From Lachnospiraceae bacterium (GTDB lineage: Bacteria > Bacillota > Clostridia > Lachnospirales > Lachnospiraceae), in contig JAFZRZ010000032.1 in NCBI GenBank assembly GCA_017619635.1, forward strand, positions 1-64,000: DNA of 64,000 nt. Direction: 5' to 3'. Made by a program: the position numbers and the translations under genes. The notes below the pieces were generated by a model that searched no databases, was not told the DNA's origin, and worked only from the letters and a program-made list of their open reading frames with translations. Below, piece after piece: positions 63,321-64,000 of the stretch. The first letter of the stretch is position 1; the number at the start of each line of letters is the position of its first letter.

Positions 63321-64000
63321 ATGGATATAAGAGAGATTTTACTTAAGGAGCATATCGGATACAAACTTGTCCTTGATCTTCAGTTCTTTGCGGATGACGG
63401 ACAGGGCGGTGAGAAGACCGAACCGGCAACTCAGAAAAAGTTGGACGATGCCAGGAAGGAAGGTCAGGTTGCCAAGTCCAAAGAGATAGCGAGCGGACTT
63501 GGACTGGTTGCACTTTTTTTGGTACTTAAGTTCTGGGCAGCCAGTATGGGCACTCAGTTTCTTGAGATGTTCCATGCTGTATATGGCAGGATACCCGAGA
63601 TGGCAAACCTAATCGGTGGTACGGGTCCTTCGACAGCAGCCACACAGATCTTCAGGTTCGCGGCTTTAAGGACGGTTTTGATACTGCTTCCGATATTTAT
63701 TATCGGTTATCTGGTTGCATTTTTGAGCGATTATGTTCAGGTTCAGTGGAAACCTACAGCCAAACCGTTACAGCCAAAGTTAAGCAAGCTGAATCCTCTA
63801 AACGGATTTAAAAGGATATTTTCCGTTAATTCGCTGGTCGAGCTGATAAAGTCCATTGCGAAGATATTTCTTATCGCATATGTTGCGTATTCGTACCTGG
63901 TAGAGAGACAGAATAATCTTTTGCTTCTATATGATATATCGTTGATCCAGGCGATAGCGTTTATAGGAGAGACGGTCATTAACCTTGGACTTAGGATATC
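63321..64000 (+). CDS. flhB: Flagellar export switch protein FlhB (partial, cut by window end)
   Basis: The first 226 codons of FlhB, open to the window edge. After a short N-terminal tail come LQFFADDGQGGEKTEPATQK and KLDDARKEGQVAKSKEIASG, the conserved cytoplasmic start, and then the membrane helices with the loop KPLQPKLSKLNPLNGFKRIF. The autocleavage NPTH site would be past the edge. ATG 63321 has only a weak AAGA site and the start could be debated. flhA probably follows outside the window, as in other Firmicutes. Confidence 0.93.
   Translation, partial: MDIREILLKEHIGYKLVLDLQFFADDGQGGEKTEPATQKKLDDARKEGQVAKSKEIASGLGLVALFLVLKFWAASMGTQFLEMFHAVYGRIPEMANLIGGTGPSTAATQIFRFAALRTVLILLPIFIIGYLVAFLSDYVQVQWKPTAKPLQPKLSKLNPLNGFKRIFSVNSLVELIKSIAKIFLIAYVAYSYLVERQNNLLLLYDISLIQAIAFIGETVINLGLRI

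Overview
The window is a 64 kb piece of a chromosome from a motile, low-to-moderate-GC Firmicute, most likely a Lachnospiraceae (Butyrivibrio/Roseburia/Pseudobutyrivibrio-like). The grounds are CodY, the Bacillus/Clostridia-type flagellar operon with FliY, FlbD/SwrD and a MotE/YlxF-like protein, a clostridial rubrerythrin, and a DUF5057-like giant protein of a kind I recall mainly from Lachnospiraceae. The genus cannot be fixed by reading alone. Every gene I can support lies on the + strand. I see no tRNA, rRNA, insertion sequence, prophage or CRISPR array.

Region 1 (1-8100) is a cell-surface polysaccharide locus. A 13-bp-phased CCCTCA array and a terminator come first. They are followed by three GT2 glycosyltransferases, a large HAD-type protein, a Wzx-like flippase and a PHPAE-motif surface-carbohydrate protein. 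The flippase and its neighbour look more AT-rich than the surrounding genes and are followed by a frameshifted remnant of a sugar nucleotidyltransferase, which points to a turned-over, probably acquired segment. Region 2 (8167-19312) holds rubrerythrin, three very large YfhO-family membrane proteins in an A-B-A' arrangement, and two paralogous O-antigen-ligase-like (Wzy_C) proteins.

Region 3 (19460-39893) is a type IV pilus (or T2SS-like pseudopilus) cluster. It encodes an assembly ATPase (PilB), a platform protein (PilC), a small major-type prepilin, a prepilin peptidase (PilD), a fused PilM-PilN, PilO, and a set of minor prepilin-like proteins of 207-802 residues. It ends in a 1766-residue exported DUF5057-like protein before a strong terminator. 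No retraction ATPase (PilT) is present in the window. The large minor subunits with the giant exported protein, and the two Wzy_C ligases placed directly before a prepilin with a Ser/Thr/Pro linker, are the most interesting features here: a possible glycosylated pilus with an outsized tip complex.

Region 4 (39950-43660) has single genes with their own promoters and terminators: a small HTH/coiled-coil protein, topA and codY. Region 5 (43770-64000) is the fla operon: flgB-flgC-fliE-fliF-fliG-fliH-fliI-fliJ-motE-like-fliK-flgD-TIGR02530-flgE-flbD-motA-motB-fliL-fliM-fliY-cheY-fliO-fliP-fliQ-fliR-flhB, with flhB cut by the window end. Gene order topA...codY-flgB matches the Bacillus subtilis codY-fla/che neighbourhood, but the genes found between topA and codY there are absent. 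Genes in the operon are tightly packed, often overlapping. Several intercistronic hairpins without U-tracts, a candidate SigD promoter before fliK and a possible structured leader ORF before flgE suggest control inside the operon.
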